From Wyeomyia smithii (taxonomy: Eukaryota; Arthropoda; Insecta; Diptera; Culicidae), in contig NC_073696.1 in the NCBI RefSeq assembly GCF_029784165.1, positions 241,722,892 to 241,786,891 of the forward strand: a stretch of DNA of 64,000 nucleotides, read 5' to 3'. A program made the position numbers and the translations under genes. How positions within the stretch are numbered: position 1 is the first letter of the stretch; every line of letters starts with the position of its first letter. The notes under the pieces are model-generated. The model made no database searches, was not told where the DNA came from, and saw only the letters and a program-made list of their open reading frames with translations. Positions 43,677-57,689 of the stretch are shown here, in pieces.

Positions 43677-44001
43677 GCGTATTCTGCAGAAATTTCGATT
43701 TTATTCTGTTTTTGCCGCACCCCAGAGCGATGAGAACGGTAACGCAATGCTCAGTTGGTCGCTGAGCAATTTATTTCATTTTTCTTGCGTGCGCGGATGA
43801 GCAATTTACAAGAGTTTCACTGGATTTTTGCTCTGTCAAATTAGGAGCGTTTTTTCGTCAGAGAAACTATTACTCTGCGCTCTCTCTACAGCAGACGGTG
43901 TGATGCACATTGAATGTAAGCTCGCAGTTGTTAAGAGGGAAGAAAACTCTTTCTCTTTAAGATGAAGATGAGCAAAACAAAGCCTGCATAGAATACGCAT
44001 A
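43677..44001. mobile_element. Candidate MITE with TGCGTATTCT termini
   Basis: The left end TGCGTATTCTGCAG and the right end CTGCATAGAATACGCA pair with a 2-nt offset. It lies in sequence rich in CTCTCTCT and GCTCTG phrases. No duplication was identified, so the call is weak. Confidence 0.35.
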
Positions 44002-44173
44002 CTTCCTAACAAACGGATTCCGGCTGAACTACAACTTAATAAGCTGTTATACAACACAATTTCTTGTTGGGTTGGTATTAACAGAAGCTTTGTAAAGAGT
44101 GTTTCATTAATGAGTCTTAAAGTCTACTATCGTTTGTTAATTCAAATTACTCTCCATTGAATAGCCCACATGC

Positions 44174-44345
44174 AGGGCCGGATTTAAGGAGGGAGCGAAG
44201 GGAGCAAATGCCCCGAGCCTTTCGATTCGAGTCCCCCCCCCCTAGTCCGGGTAGACGTGGAAACAGAGTGAAGACCTTTTTTTCCCTCGCCACCTTCTAG
44301 CGAATTCAAATTTTCAAAAAAAAAGGCTCCACAAAAATATCTGCG
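44174..44345. repeat. Fragment of the CAGGGCCGGATTTAAGG terminal repeat family
   Basis: Begins CAGGGCCGGATTTAAGGAGG and runs through C-rich GTCCCCCCCCCCTAGTCCGG. It matches the left end of the element at 51975 in its first 17 bases or so. No opposite terminus was found nearby. Confidence 0.5.
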
Positions 44346-47300
44346 AATAACGCAACTGATGCAAATTTCTCAACAGCCTTTGATTGACTTTTGACGTAGA
44401 ATTAAGTTTTACGGCAATATGTAAACATAAGGGTACAAATTGAAAAACCGACCGCTCACTTTCAAATGCTTAAAACTCAGTTTCCAGCTTATAACAATCG
44501 AGTGGTAAATTAGCAATGCGTCTTTCGAAAAGTTTTTGTAATGCTAACTATTGTAATATTATAAAATGCAGAGCCTTGCTGAACGCATGTTTCGACTTAT
44601 CAAAACTGAAACAAGGCCTTCTTCCCCGGCACAGCCGACGCCCAAGTATTTGTTTAGTATTTTAGTAAGTAATTCGCTGGTTGTTTTATTCGCTCTAGTC
44701 CACAAAGACACGTCTACCGAAAGTTCAACTCTCAGACGTCACGCACAAAGGCTAGCATGCAGAAATTAAGTCTTCATTAATATCCGATTACTGCTGCAAG
44801 AAGGTGGTTGATTCTTACTGGAAACTGAGTCCATAGCCACCAGAGCAGTATCTGATTTTAACGCAGCCAAGCTGAGCAGGAGTCCCATTTGATCGCAGCG
44901 TTTTACAGAAGACGGACCAACCAACGAACCGTAGCACTGTACAGTATTGTTGAACATGCCTGACCATGTTAGTAATTTTGTCCGGATCTGTCGCGTTGCG
45001 TTTGCTTTCCGCCATTTGGCCACTGGTAATAGCTGTGAGTGTGCCGGTAGCGTGCGTGTAAGATCGTTACGTCTGGTTTGTTTGCTAGCAGTGCGTGCGG
45101 AGCGAAGAACAACAAGACAACTAAAATCATCCCGTATCATAGGTAAATCGGAATCCAGAATCAACGACCACTCTTCGAGGTTACCAATCAATTAATAAAA
45201 AAAAGAGTAGAAAAAGAATTATCACTGAAATCTACCGCTTTACCTCAATCAAGTGTATTTTCAAACCTGTTGCAAAAAAATAGAATGACGTAAGACAAGC
45301 TGTCGTAGTTGTACGTTAACCCTGCCCTATAAACTGCCTTATAAACAACCTCTTCAACTACTTTGAGTGTGCCTAATTCAAGAATTGCGTTAATTTTTGC
45401 TATTGATAATAAACTCACGTGTACTGTGAAATATGAAAAACTCATCAACTGTTTCAGTTAAAAGCAAGTGACCGTCCCTAAAAGAACGGTTGGGTTAATT
45501 TTCTACAAAGCTGGAAAACTATCGAATAATGCCTTTTTCCTATTTTCTTTGACGGCAAAACAGCTTGGATGTTCGGAAGAACATTTCCTTATTTCCTTGG
45601 GCAATTAGTGAGGCCGAATAGAAGCTCGTTCTGTTTCTTGTCATTGAATAGTCACTTGCAGAATAATTCTCGTTCTATTATTTCAAGCAGCGTTCGCCGT
45701 CAATTCCAACGCTTCCGCAGCAAAAAAAAAGCAGCCGCTAGATCGATAGGTACTTCTGTGCCAAATCGCATAATTCACGGGTATTGACCTTGTCGTTAGC
45801 AGCTCTAAGACTGCCTGTGCGTCTTTTTTTACGTTTACGACCCACGTGGTAGGAACGTAATCACGAGAAACACGAAGAAGTAATGTGAACTTGAACCGAC
45901 TCGCGCGAAAATCAGTGGACGAATGAATGATGGTGTGATGAAATAAATCCGTGTGATTGTCTTAAATACCTACGGAAAGGACTTACGCGATAGGTGGGCG
46001 GGGTAACGCACACGGTATTATGGAAGAAAGTAAAAAGGGGTGGGCTGTTTTTGTTTTATAGGAAAAAGACGAACGCAAAGTGCATTAATTTTCTGTCAAC
46101 TGTTCAACCATCAACAAACCCGTCATTAAGATGGCACAAGTGGACCACGAACAAGCGGCAAAACAGCTAAGTTTGCCTTCCGTACTATTGCTGTTACCAA
46201 GGGAGCCAGCCAAGTCCGCTGCGTTCGAAATACACTAGCTCAAAGTGAATTGTTTTGTTCCTCCTGCCAAGTACAAATTACAATTAGCCTTTTTCAAGGC
46301 CACAAACACGTTCTCTAGACATTGCTGAGTTTTCTTACCTTACACATTATGAAATATTTATTTGAAGCGATTAAAAAGTGACGCTAAAATTGTTTTTCAC
46401 TAAATGCACTCATAGTTTAACTATCGAGCCAGTTTGAATTCTGTTCGAAATTGTTTGTTGTTGTTACAGAGCAATAGCAATGTGAAATACAAGTTAATCA
46501 ACTAGATTAAAAAAACTTCACAATTCAGATAAATCGCTGGATAAACATGTTTAAAAAATGCCGTTGATGTGCCACAATATAAAAGCAATATAAACACAGT
46601 ATAAAAATAAAGACGAGGGAATGGTGGAGAAATTAAAACATTTTTTATCGTTGCTTTTGCCGTCTACGGTCAAAAAATTAACACTGAGAAGAAAAGCGAG
46701 GTTTCAAAGTTTTAATCCCCATTTGCAACGTTCTGACGAGTGGCAGAAAAATAATAACTACTTTAATTGAATAATTTTAATGCACTAAAAACAAGGCGCG
46801 TCCACTATGGACTTTGAGTGTGTGTTGGGGCAAAAATCATACAAACATAAAATCATCGCCTGCTACGCTGCGGCAATTCTGCTTGCTACTGGTCGATCCA
46901 GTTTTCAGAAAATCATCCTTTTGCTATGAATGACGAATATTTTTGTGTATAAAAATATGTGACTAATAAAAGTTATACTTCCGGTGAGCGTGTCGTTGTG
47001 CACTCAAGCGAACAAAGCAACAACAACAACAACAAATCGTTAACAGAGTCAAATCGTTTGTGTCGAATATTATTCTATGTTTTAAGTTTTTTTTTTTTTA
47101 ATTAGTAAATGGAAGTGGTCCAACGCTAAAAAATTTATAACATCTTTTCGAAACTGTTTGGAGCTTGCCACCAAATTTTTGCTTCAAAATCTAAATCGTT
47201 TGCAATCCTTAAAAACATTTCCATTCATGGTTGGCAGAATACTAGCAGACTGATTTTTTCTGGCTGTGAATGCAGAATTGGATTCGAATACTGCAAGTTT

Positions 47301-50300
47301 TTCAGTGCAAAAACACAAAACAATGCATGATTCTAGCTCGGTTTATTACGAAATTTTGCGCCTTCCACAAACCCACCGTCAACATCGCTCACAAGGAGAG
47401 ATGCAGTGGTGACAATCTTTAACACATAAAACAGTAATCAAAACTAAAACAAATCCCGCAGTTCATAATTCACTCCAACACAAAAGACACTGCTTCCTTA
47501 TAGCGACTTAATTTCTGTTAGTTCTCCCAAACATAAATCAACCGGCAACCTGAACAGCGCCAACAAAGGGTCCCAACAGCTTGGCTTTGTTGACAGTTGG
47601 CAGTGGCGCGGCGACACGAATTGAATTAGACTATTTCCATCAATTGGTCAATTAACACGCCGCGAACTTTTGCTCCCGGTCGTAAGTGAAGAAGATTCCG
47701 AGACGACAGTGTTCGCCCCAACAAACCACAGGTTATTCCGGTGATGAAGCGCATGTATGCAACTCAATACCTTATTCTTAGCGGAATATTTCTCTCCGGG
47801 TTACGAATGATAACTAATTACGCTATAGAAGCGTCAATGTAGCGGCTGATCTAAATATCCCGGCTCTATTGTCACTGTCGCAAAAATGGCATCATCGACA
47901 CAATCATCACCAATCTAGGTTGGAGTCAAGGCAGAGTATGTTCCTTCCAAGTTGGAAATGAACACAGAACTTAACCGCGCACCGCACAAACCTATTGATT
48001 ATGCGCCAATTGAACTTTACACTGCTCAGCACTAAACCAATTACCTTACCGAAGGCACTACGGTGACACAATGACGGTTCCAGTTTGTCAGCGCAGCGGT
48101 CAATTTTGCAAACGACGCACACTCCGACGGCGCATACTCCCGAACAAAACACGTCTTTCCGCGGCCGGCACAATTCGGTGACTAAGCCGGCTTCTCTGTT
48201 GCTATCATTTTCGGTTGGTAATCGCCGAGCTTATCTTATCATAATTCTGGCGAGAGTCTCTCACATATACGCATACACTCGTAAAGATGAACGAGCACTT
48301 CTCTATATATTTTTGCAGGGAAAATGTTAATGTGCTTGAAAAATTAACAACTCGGAGGAACGGAGTGATAAGAGGACCTTCTCTGAGATACTTTCGTCAC
48401 ACGGAATGAAATTAGTATGCTCTCTTTTTTATAACATTCATGCTGCGAATGTTATATGAATTTAGTTTATTCAGTTCGTTTGAATTTTTCCATCTCAGTT
48501 TTAGTATTTAAACAGTTTCAAAATGGCATTCAAGGTCGCATTATTGTAATAGTTCTTGTTTTCATAATTTGCTTATGTGCTATTAAAACCAGAATTTTAT
48601 GTATTTGTTTTGATAAAAAATAAATAAATATTAAAACTCTGACAAATTTCAATTACGTCAATTTTTTATCAACTTTTTCACCTTTTATTTACAAAGTCTA
48701 TTCTCGTAAAACGCGGTGAGTCTTTGTGAGTATCAGCCAGTTTGTTTTGTTTATCATTCCGATATAATACGATAACTGCCTAGCAAAAGTTTTGAAAAGA
48801 CATTAAACTTAAGACACATGTTGAAACTGGTTCGCTGATGGAATTCAAGATAACAGCTAAAATAACGTTGGTTGCAGTTGGTGCAGTAATTTCTTTCGAA
48901 AAAAATTACGCCACTTTTACTGTTTCGCTTGAGAAGAAACGAATAGATTTGAATTGCTGATCTGATCCAATTCGTTTATTTCCTTTCTCATTCGGAACCA
49001 ATCAGCCACTTTGTTTGATCCCTACCGTAGCAGTAGCGAAAGCAATTAATAACACTCACTATCAGTAGCACATCGTGGTTTGTTTGACTTTCTATAATCA
49101 TTGAAAACAAAAGATGGTAAGGCGTTTACTACATTATTACCAACTTCCTTATTGACTTCAATTTGTTGCAACCGAAGCGAAAATAAACCCTGCAACAGGA
49201 TTCACACACCATCAGCTAGAATCAGAATGCTTCCTGATAGTGAAGAAATTAAGCGTATCATCCGGGGGAAGCATTCATTCGCATCTGGGATGTGTCAAAA
49301 ATAGCCACTTCGATATCGGACATCATCTTTTCGGGCAGCCAATGTTAAGTGATTCCCACACGCAAGCGTCTAAATTCGTCTCAAATGGATTTAATTATAT
49401 CAATTGGGTTAGGAATGTATGCGCGAAAACGGGGCCGGAATTCGCACACCGGCGGCATTGTTTGTAGATGCCAGCGCGAAGACAGCTGCGCACCGGTGAC
49501 ATATTCGATACAGGACTTGTTAGCTATGTTGTTATCACTAAAACTGAAGTGCCTACATACTTTCCCAGAAGAAAATGCTAATAGTACTTCTGATGAGAGT
49601 TCAGAGGGAAACACATTTTCCTTGTGTCAGCGGACTTCTGGAAGCCTTTAGAAACACTTGTCCCGTTATCTAAGAGCTATCGCTCAAAGCCCCCGATTAG
49701 CAGCACTGTTGTTTCGTTCGTTTGGACAGTTTAGCTGATAAGCCGATAAAAACAACTCATTAGAATCCGTTCGATGATGATGGGAAAATGTTGAAGCATC
49801 CGAGATTTTTTTTCGAATCACTCCTCTACCGGAGACTCGGTGATAGTGCGCTCGATTTATAACTGGCACGTAAAGTATTGCCGGTGGTTATCAGGAGAAA
49901 GACAGTTGATTAGAGCTAGCCGTTTAGGGCTGATAGGAGAGATTGATGTTATACATTTAGCTGCACCTAGTAGAGGGAAACATAAATGGGATTCTATCAA
50001 TAAGCGCTACTCGAGTTTCTAATTGACTGGAAAATTTAAATTTGTTTTTCTTATCAGCTTGTAGACTTTCTTCAAAGTAATTTCCTCCTCTAACTTATTT
50101 TATTTGTATTAAGGCAATTCAATACAATATGAAGAGTATGTAGAATATCTTACTTGCTGTTGTTATTTTATAATTCAATTTTTGTTGTGAAATATGTTTT
50201 TAAAAATTCTCGAAAAATAAATTTGTTTTTTTTTATTTGTTTCTTACACGCATCATTTTGATGGTCACCTACTTGAACTCAAAGTTAGACCACAGAAAAA

Positions 50301-51649
50301 CAGACGTGCCACTTCGAAGAAAAAGCCTCAAAAATCCTCGTCCTTATTCGAAACGTTACACTCATGCGCCACCATGTGAGCTTATTGTCTACTAACTTGT
50401 TTTCGTAAAACGGTTTTTGTCGTTGATAATGAATGTGTACGCTTGCTTATAGCGACACTAGCGGCATTATTGCCCACTAAGCAAAATTTCAAAATAATCT
50501 TTATTTTTCTGGTCGATGAGATCGTCATCGAGTGGTACGTCTGTTTGTCTGTGGTTAAAATATGTTTATCAAATTGTTGTTTAATGCAACTGTTTTTTCC
50601 TTTCAATAATATGGAGTGCAGAATACTGCAAACACCCGAGTAATATTACACAAGGCACGTAATTCGTGCATTGAATTTACACTCGCTTTAAACCGCAACT
50701 TGCGCCTTCTGGCAGGCTAGCTAATCGAAGGATAAGGACAAGACGTAGGAATACTTTGAGTCATATTTTGTTTAGACTATCAACAATTATTATTTTGAGA
50801 ACACCTTGAAACTGCAAGATTCAGTGGTGATGGCAATTCACCTCGAAAATATGCAATTTAACCCCATTAGTTTATTAGCTAGAGGTTGTAATTCTTCCCT
50901 GTTATTTAAAAATTCAGTCACAATAACATAACAGTTTTGAATTGAAACCTGGTCATACACTGAAAATATATATTAGATTATTCCCCGAAAACGTGTGTAT
51001 TATATACAACACCTTCTGTTGTTTTCTGCAACGAAACCAATACGTAATAAATATGAAGGTATTTTCGTCAGAACTGTCAAAGTACGTATTCGTATACGTG
51101 ACGAAAGGTTTTAAAAATAAACGCAATCATTCGTACAAACAAACGCTGCATAATGTAAATAGTATGAAAAATTAGTAAGCCTACGCAATAACATATACAT
51201 TATACGAAATCAAAAATAAGAGAACACAAATATTTCGTTCAAGTGAATACTCGTGCTTTAGTTTTTTTGTTCGTTGTTATCCACGTTCATACGAGATTAC
51301 ATTCGTGAGTTGTGCAAATCATGCGTAATGTTGCAATTCTATTCGATAACTTGCAATACGAATATTCTATACAATCAACAAAAGTGCTGTACAATCTACG
51401 AATTCCATGGTTACGAAACGTGCGTGCAGAGAATAACGAAAAAATATTTTCAGTGTACATTTGGTCCATGTAGACTTAAAAGTTGAAACTTGATGAAAAC
51501 ATTTCAAGCTGATTGCATACAAGGCTGTAGAATGGAACACTTCACTTGTATTCGCAACCTTGCATGCAAACCGCTCATACCGGCTTGCTTTTGCGAAAGC
51601 ATTGCATTACACACAAGTGTTAACACTGTTTGTATTGTTCTATACTAAA

Positions 51650-51850
51650 CTTTCAATTGAATGTATGGGAAAAAATTACCCTTAACGAATTTCGTTTAGC
51701 GATAGGGCTCAACAGTTTCGTTTTTTCGAAAAAAGTCCCCATACAAAATTTCAGTTCAGACTTTGAGAATGCTTCAAAGCGGTCGAAGTTTCACTTTTTT
51801 GACAGGTATATGACAGATGGAAAGGAATTGTCCATCTTAGAAATGCATGA
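51650..51850. repeat. Dispersed repeat, inverted diverged copy
   Basis: Complementary to the 34655 and 58836 copies: TCGTTTAGCGATAGGGCTCA, then TTTCGAAAAAAGTCCCCATA, then CAAAATTTCAGTTCAGA. Confidence 0.5.
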
Positions 51851-51974
51851 AAGGTCGAAATAGGGTGTAAAACAGAATAAAAAAATTTGGTCGAATTTCT
51901 GAGGTTTTGAAATTTTTGAACTGGGGCTAAAAGAACGTATCGAAAAAAACTGACCTACCTTCCGATGTCTCCGG

Positions 51975-54549
51975 CAGAGCCGGATTTAAGGGGGGGCCCA
52001 GGGGGCCCGGGCCCCGGGCCCCCACATTTTTGGGGCCCCCACAAAACGAGAAAAAGTTCTTTTCTCTATCAAAAATGAGATTCAATCAAAAGTTCAATTT
52101 ACAGTAAGAAAATTTGAACAGACCATTTCAATCTGAAACTTTCCTTCAGTGTTATTTTTTCGCGAGCGCCAATATCACAACCACATCCATAAGATTTCAC
52201 CTTCGATTCTCTTGAAATGACACACATTAACACACCATTTGGATCGAACCAGCGCGCATAGGAAATCAAGCAGGAAAGAAGATAATCCACAAGTTTTTTT
52301 AATACATTGCTGTTGATTCCGAAAATAAGTTTACCTATCCGAATCAGGGATACTAGATTTGCGTTGCAAAATGCAGATTTTCAGAGTCCGTGTGCAGATT
52401 TTATTGACCTGCAGAAGTGTGTAGGGGTAAACAGGGTAAGACCGCCCTGCGGGGTAAGACCGCCCACTGTAGTTTTACTAACAAGTTATAAAATAATTGA
52501 AAAATTTCTTTAACGTGTCTATCACAGTATAATTACATAACATTTTGCACGTTTTTCTGTTTTGATAGTGCGCGAACGGTCGCAGAAATAATCAAAAACA
52601 ACCTTTCAGCTGGCAACCAGTCAATGCGCTATTGTTTTGCGGCAACGGGACTTAAGGTTTTTCAGTCTAAAAATCTATTGTTTTGTTCGTGAATATACGT
52701 TTATTCGCTTGCCTGAATCTATCTTCTTTCGGGAATATCGAAGGCCGTGAGTAATCTTGTAATTTTGACTACTTTTTCGGTCAAATATGAAAATGTTCCA
52801 CTGGGGGTAAAGTCGCCCACTATACAAGGGGTAAAACCGCCACGTATCCAACTGCTTGTTGTTTTACTTCAAGACCCAAATGCCTCGACACTACAAAGGG
52901 AATATTTACAGGATCAGTAAAGCAACTTCAAGCCACATAAGACATCGATGTTAATCGACCATTTTCAATTTGGTTGAAGCTTTTCTAGTAATATATTTTA
53001 ACAAGACTTATTTTTGAAAAAAGTAAACCTGTGTGAAAATGGTGTTAATGAACCAAAATAATTTTAGAGCCATGACGGTTTGTTTGATCGGTATGACGTC
53101 TCCGGCAGAATTGAAAATAGTAGTTTTTTACTTCCGAAAAAAATACACACTCTAAAAAAATTTAAAGAAAAGATATAAAAATAGAATTAAAAATATATTT
53201 TTTTTTCAAATTTATTTGAAAAAATATGTTTTTGCCTGTAAAATCTACAAAAGGTAAGCTAAAATTTTATGGTTGTTGGATCATGGAGTAATAGAAATAT
53301 TATTTGCTAAATTTTTGTGAAGAATTTTTTTTTGGACGGTTTGTTTGGTGTATAGAGTCGTTGATAATTTTGTTCTTCAAAAAAAAAAAACATAGAAAAT
53401 TGAAAATATAAATAAACGAAAGAATAATTATTAGTATTTTTCTATACATAATAAGTCTTCAAAAGAATCATACAGACAGGTTTAATGAGTTTTAATTTTT
53501 AGCTTAAAGATAGGTATATTATGAATTCAATATCTTGAAAACCCCCAATTCTGAAAAATCTATTTATGTTGAAAACCAAAAAAGTTACCTAAACATTGAT
53601 CTGAACTTGAATAATCAGAAAACAAAATAAGTTGAAACTTAGAAATTTTTTTTTTCTGCTTTTTTACAGTGTATATTTTATTTAAAAAGAAAAAAAATAC
53701 CATCCACAACTTTGTCAGAGACACTATACCGATAAAATAAACCGTTTCGGCCCTAAAAATATTGTTCATCCTCAAAAAATGGTGGGCGATCTTACCCCGC
53801 TGGTGGGCGGGCTTACCCCGCATGAAAAAGATCTGCACATTTTCAATGAATTTTTAAAAATTGAAAAAAAAAACTGGAAAATAAACAAAAATATTTCAGT
53901 TCTTATTTTTTAAATGCGGGTATTGAATAGAAGAACCTCTTAGCGAAGAAAAAATGAAATTGCAGCCGCAACTTTTTTTTTCTATAAACAGAATTGCTTA
54001 AGGGGGCGGTCTTACCCCGCTTACCCCTAGTTTTTTCCTAGGTTCTGTAGATTATTGCCAGCGTAGCCCTATATTTGCGCAGTCTTTCTCAAATTGTGTG
54101 CAAATTTTTGCTTGCGGATCGCATTTTTTTCGAATTGCGGTAGGTTTTTATTTTTCAGATATCAAGAAAAAAAATCCGGATTTCGAGCAGTTGCATACAT
54201 ACAAATAAATTGAGCCTAATGATCTCGAACGCAACTGGAGAAAGGTCTTTATCGAAGATGAAACTGATTGAAAATAGGTTGCGTACGACTATGAAGAGTG
54301 AAAGGCTGTCAAACTTAGCATTGTTAAGTTGAGAGTACAATATTCTGAAGGAGCTGAATGTTGATTATTCAATCAATAAGTTCTCTGCAAAAAAAAAACT
54401 CGTAAGAAAAAATTCTAGCAAATTTTTGGTAACTTTTCAATGAGAAATAAGTGTTTTTAACTCGTACGATAAAAAAACGGGTTTGTTTTATTCTGGGGCC
54501 CCCACTGTAAACTGGGCCCCGGGCCCCCACAATCGTAAATCCGGCTCTG
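51975..54549. mobile_element. hAT-type non-autonomous element with CAGAGCCGGATTTA termini
   Basis: Flanked by the 8-bp duplication GTCTCCGG (51967-51974 and 54550-54557). Both ends start CAGAGCCGGATTTA and are followed by runs of GGGCCC/GGGCCCCCAC in opposite orientation. No transposase frame is visible. It hosts the nested element 52424-54027, so its own length was about 970 bp before that insertion. Confidence 0.85.
52424..54027. mobile_element. Nested TA-flanked element with GGGGTAAGACCGCCC repeats
   Basis: TA (52422-52423), then GGGGTAAACAGGGTAAGACC; at the other end GGTCTTACCCCGCTTACCCC, then TA (54028-54029). Extra copies of GGGGTAAGACCGCCC-type sequence lie at 52440, 52804, 52828, 53784 and 53802, on both strands. 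A short frame at about 52880 reads MPRHYKGNIYRISKA, faintly like the start of a pogo-type transposase, with nothing after it. Probably a Tc1/mariner/pogo-related non-autonomous element. Confidence 0.7.
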
Positions 54550-54557
54550 GTCTCCGG

Positions 54558-55559
54558 CATGGTGTTTTGGCCAATTAAACTATTGGAAGAGGTAGTTTTC
54601 CTTAAGACGAATATCAATCACCCTTCTCTATTTCTCTATGCTCCACACACGCCTCGATCAACCACACACACTACCTTGTGGAAGTAATTTGTAACTGAAC
54701 GATTGCCTACTCTCACACTTGTATAGCGATATAGTAATCTAATGGGAAGAGAAGACTAGGTGATTCTTTGACCCGCTTTGAATAGCGATGTTACGGATAT
54801 CATTTTTCAGACATCTGCAGATGCGGATGCAGAAGTAGATGTGAGTTGGTGATTGCAGATATGATAGCTACCGTAATTCGGGCTGACTTTGATATTTTTT
54901 TTAATGTTTCTTGAATATGTTGAAAATTTGGTGAAAAAAATAATTTGTGAAAATTTTAAAATGTGTGCTGGCATGTGTTGAACAAGATCCAATCACAATG
55001 TTAAAAGTTTGATGGTAATTTCACCATATTTTCCATTGTTCATTTACATTTTCACATCAAATTTTGATCCGAGGTGACTTTAATCACTTCATTGTATTGA
55101 TGAATTTGAAGTGATATGTGAATTTTTCATTCATCTTAAATAAGTTCATGAACATGAGAAGTGATTTGAGGACTATCCACGTTCCAAATCTTCAGAGCAT
55201 ATGGATAATGATCGTTATAATAATGGATGATTGAGGTTTGTAAATGCCAAAAACTTGTACACGTGGAGTGTAGATGGCTCCTTAGAGGCCCTACATATTC
55301 CACATGGACAGTTTGGGAAGTGATTGGCAAATGTCTACGGTTTAAACAAACTCTTTCAATTTATTTGAACTGTTTCCCACCAGGGAAATGGATTCGGATG
55401 TCCAAGGTTCACACGTAATTTTTAAAATATATACGGTCGATAGTCCCCGGAGGAGGGAGGGGTGCGGTCTACAATAACTAGAAACGTCTCTACAAAGTGT
55501 CTGTTCACCAAGATGCTACGGCTCTAAACAACGTCCAATCTCCAAGTGAGAAGCGGCTG
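54558..55559. other. Spacer with a MITE relic
   Basis: No gene seen. 55165-55320 holds ACTATCCACGTTCCA and ACACGTGGAGTGTAGATGGC, which look like degraded ends of the 29521-type MITE. Confidence 0.4.
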
Positions 55560-57660
55560 ATCAGCGGCTGAGCTACACCCACGCAACTTCAAAGTCGTTG
55601 CGCTGCAGGAACTTTGTTGGACAGGACAGATGGTATTAAAACCGGGCAGCTACTTTCTACCCGAGTTGTTGCATCATCAGCGAGCTAGGAACCGGCTTCA
55701 TAGTACCGGGTGGAATGCGCCAACGCGTGATGGAGTGGCAACCAATCAACGCGAGGAAGTGTACGTTGAAGATAAATGGCACTACCCACATAAAGGAAAA
55801 TTTGAAAATAAAAAAGAATCGTTTTACGCGCAGCTGGAGCAGGTCTACAATAGCTGCCCGCGATGGGACTTGAAAGTCGTCATTGATGATATGAACGCTC
55901 AGGCAGAACTAGATGAAATGTACAGACCGGTAATCGGTTCGTGAAACTTGCAGCCTCCCGTGATGTGATTGTCTGAAGTACTTTCTTTCCCCGCGAAAAT
56001 ATCCACAAAACCACCTGGAGAGCTCCGATCAACAGACAAAGAACCAAAGCAACCACCTTCTAATTGACGGCAGGTTTTTTTTTCGACGTCACCAACGTTC
56101 GCATCTACCGCAGTGTGAATATAGGTAGCCTGTGTGCATAGCAGCTGTGTGCATGCGCTCCAAACGCTCGACAGTATATGAAACCCGCCGAAGTCGAACA
56201 CTGCGACCCAATATTAAGCAACTGTGGGACGCAGGGGTTGCACAGGAATGCGTTACCCCCGGAAGAACAGCTTGGCGCAGCTACTCTTGAAGATGGCTGG
56301 AGAAGCATCCGATCCATCATAGGTAGCACTGCTGTAGCGCTACTAGGTACAAGGACACTGAATCATAAAAATGACTGGTTTAACGGCAAATGCAGACGGT
56401 TAGTCGAGGAGAAGAACGCAGCACGGGCGAGAATCCTGCTACACCGTACGAGAGTGATCGTGAAACGATACCGGGTACGGAACAACCAACACTTAGTCCT
56501 CCGAAGGAAGAGGCGCCAATAAGAGAATCGAGATCCCGTAGCGATGGAAGAGCTAACGAAGCTCGGAAGTTCTACGAGAAGTTGATCAAGTCCCGTAAAG
56601 GTTACGTGCCGCAAGCCGATATTTGCAGGAGCTTAGACGGCAACCTCCTTACAGACGCGTGTGAAGTGATCGAAAGGTAGAACCAGCACTTCGATGAGCA
56701 CGCGAGGACGGTATGGGAGTTGATCTTGGTGCACGAGTAGAAGACAACAGGATTCCAGCTCGCGGTCTCCTGGAATTGGAGGAAAAGATTTGGCCGGCTG
56801 AAAAAAAAACAATAAAGCTGCTGGAGTGGACCAACTTCCCAACGAGTTGTTGGAATACGGTGGAGAAACACTGGCTAGAGCCGTGCACTAGGTCATTCCC
56901 AACACTTGGGAATAAGAAAGAGTACCGGAGGAGGGGGTGGGGGCTTCGCAGACCATATCGACATAGTGGCTCGGGCCATTGTGAAGATGGTGGATACGTA
57001 CATCGGACTAAAGGCCAAATACAAACAGGTCGGACTGGTCATCAATGCATCGAAGACGAAATACATGAAAGCAAGAGGTTCACGAGAAGATGGTGATGAT
57101 AAAATCGAGGTAGTCGACACGTTCATGTACCTGTGCTCACTGGTAACTGCTGACAACGATACCAGCAGAAAAATTCATCGGCGCATTACGGCAGGAAATT
57201 GCGCATAATTCGGTCTCTGGATGACGCTTCGATCGAGTAGAATTCGCTGCCGCACCAAGTTGACCATCAACGAGACGTTGGACTATGACATGGAGTATGC
57301 TTGTGGAAGATCAACGCGACCTCGTGGTTTCCGAGCGGAAGGTGTTGCGTATCATCTTCGGTAGACTGCAGATGGAGAACGGAACGGGGAGAGGGCGAAT
57401 AAACCACGCACTGCAGGTTGCGGTGGGCTGGGCATGTATTAAGGATGTAGGATAACAGCCTGGTAAAGATGTTTCTTGAAACCAATCCGTCAGGGATAAG
57501 ACGGAGAGGTGCATAGCGGGAAAGGTGGATCGATCAGGTGGAAGACGGCCTTCGGACCCTACGCAGACTGCAGAATTGGCGAATTGCAGCCATGGACCGA
57601 GTGAAAATGGAGAAGCCTTTTACGCACAGCAAAGACCACACCACGGCGCGGGACTGTTCT
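55560..57660 (+). pseudogene. RTE-clade non-LTR retrotransposon fragment, endonuclease plus RT remnants
   Basis: Reading across frames: RNFVGQDRW-type endonuclease start, then LEQVYNSCPRWDLKVVIDD and MYRPVIG, then ISSTFFPRKNIHKTTW in a shifted frame, the signature series of RTE endonucleases such as mosquito JAM1-like elements. A middle domain follows with KLIKSRKGYVPQADICRS. Only scraps of RT survive: KKTIKLLEWTNFPTSCWNT resembles a decayed NNKAAGVDNLPNELL. Most RT motifs, including the catalytic Asp block, are deleted, and the sequence jumps to GFADHIDIVARAIVKM and LVINASKTKYMKARGS. Many frameshifts. It ends in (GTAAG)n. Confidence 0.7.
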
Positions 57661-57680
57661 GTAAGGTAAGGTAAGGTAAG
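57661..57680. repeat. (GTAAG)4 tail of the RTE fragment
   Basis: Four copies of GTAAG directly after the decayed RTE 3' end. Short tandem repeats rather than poly(A) are the known 3' tail form of RTE-clade elements. Confidence 0.75.
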
Positions 57681-57689
57681 GATAGTTGG

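Larger units (their letters stand above)
42501..51966. other. Long AT-rich stretch without a recognisable gene
   Basis: About 9.5 kb. Small frames (for example 44766-45195 on either strand, 47907-48173 on -, 49349-49651 on +) have no recognisable domains and no consistent splice context. Local items: a (CAA)n run near 47020, and a GC-richer segment 47880-48240 with a donor-like GGTAAGG on the - strand at 48044-48050. This could be intergenic DNA, or a 5' intron of the SCRB gene if its first exon lies further right. Confidence 0.45.

Noticed and set aside
44766..45195. Overlapping 141-aa (-) and 82-aa (+) frames
   Set aside because: They occupy the same DNA on opposite strands, lack ATG-anchored domains or splice context, and neither shows a known motif.
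46131..46240. Histone-like start (ATGGCACAAGTGG followed by Lys/Thr-rich codons) after a TATA-like box near 46060
   Set aside because: The reading does not follow any histone for more than a few residues and stops soon; resemblance judged to be chance or an unrecognisable relic.
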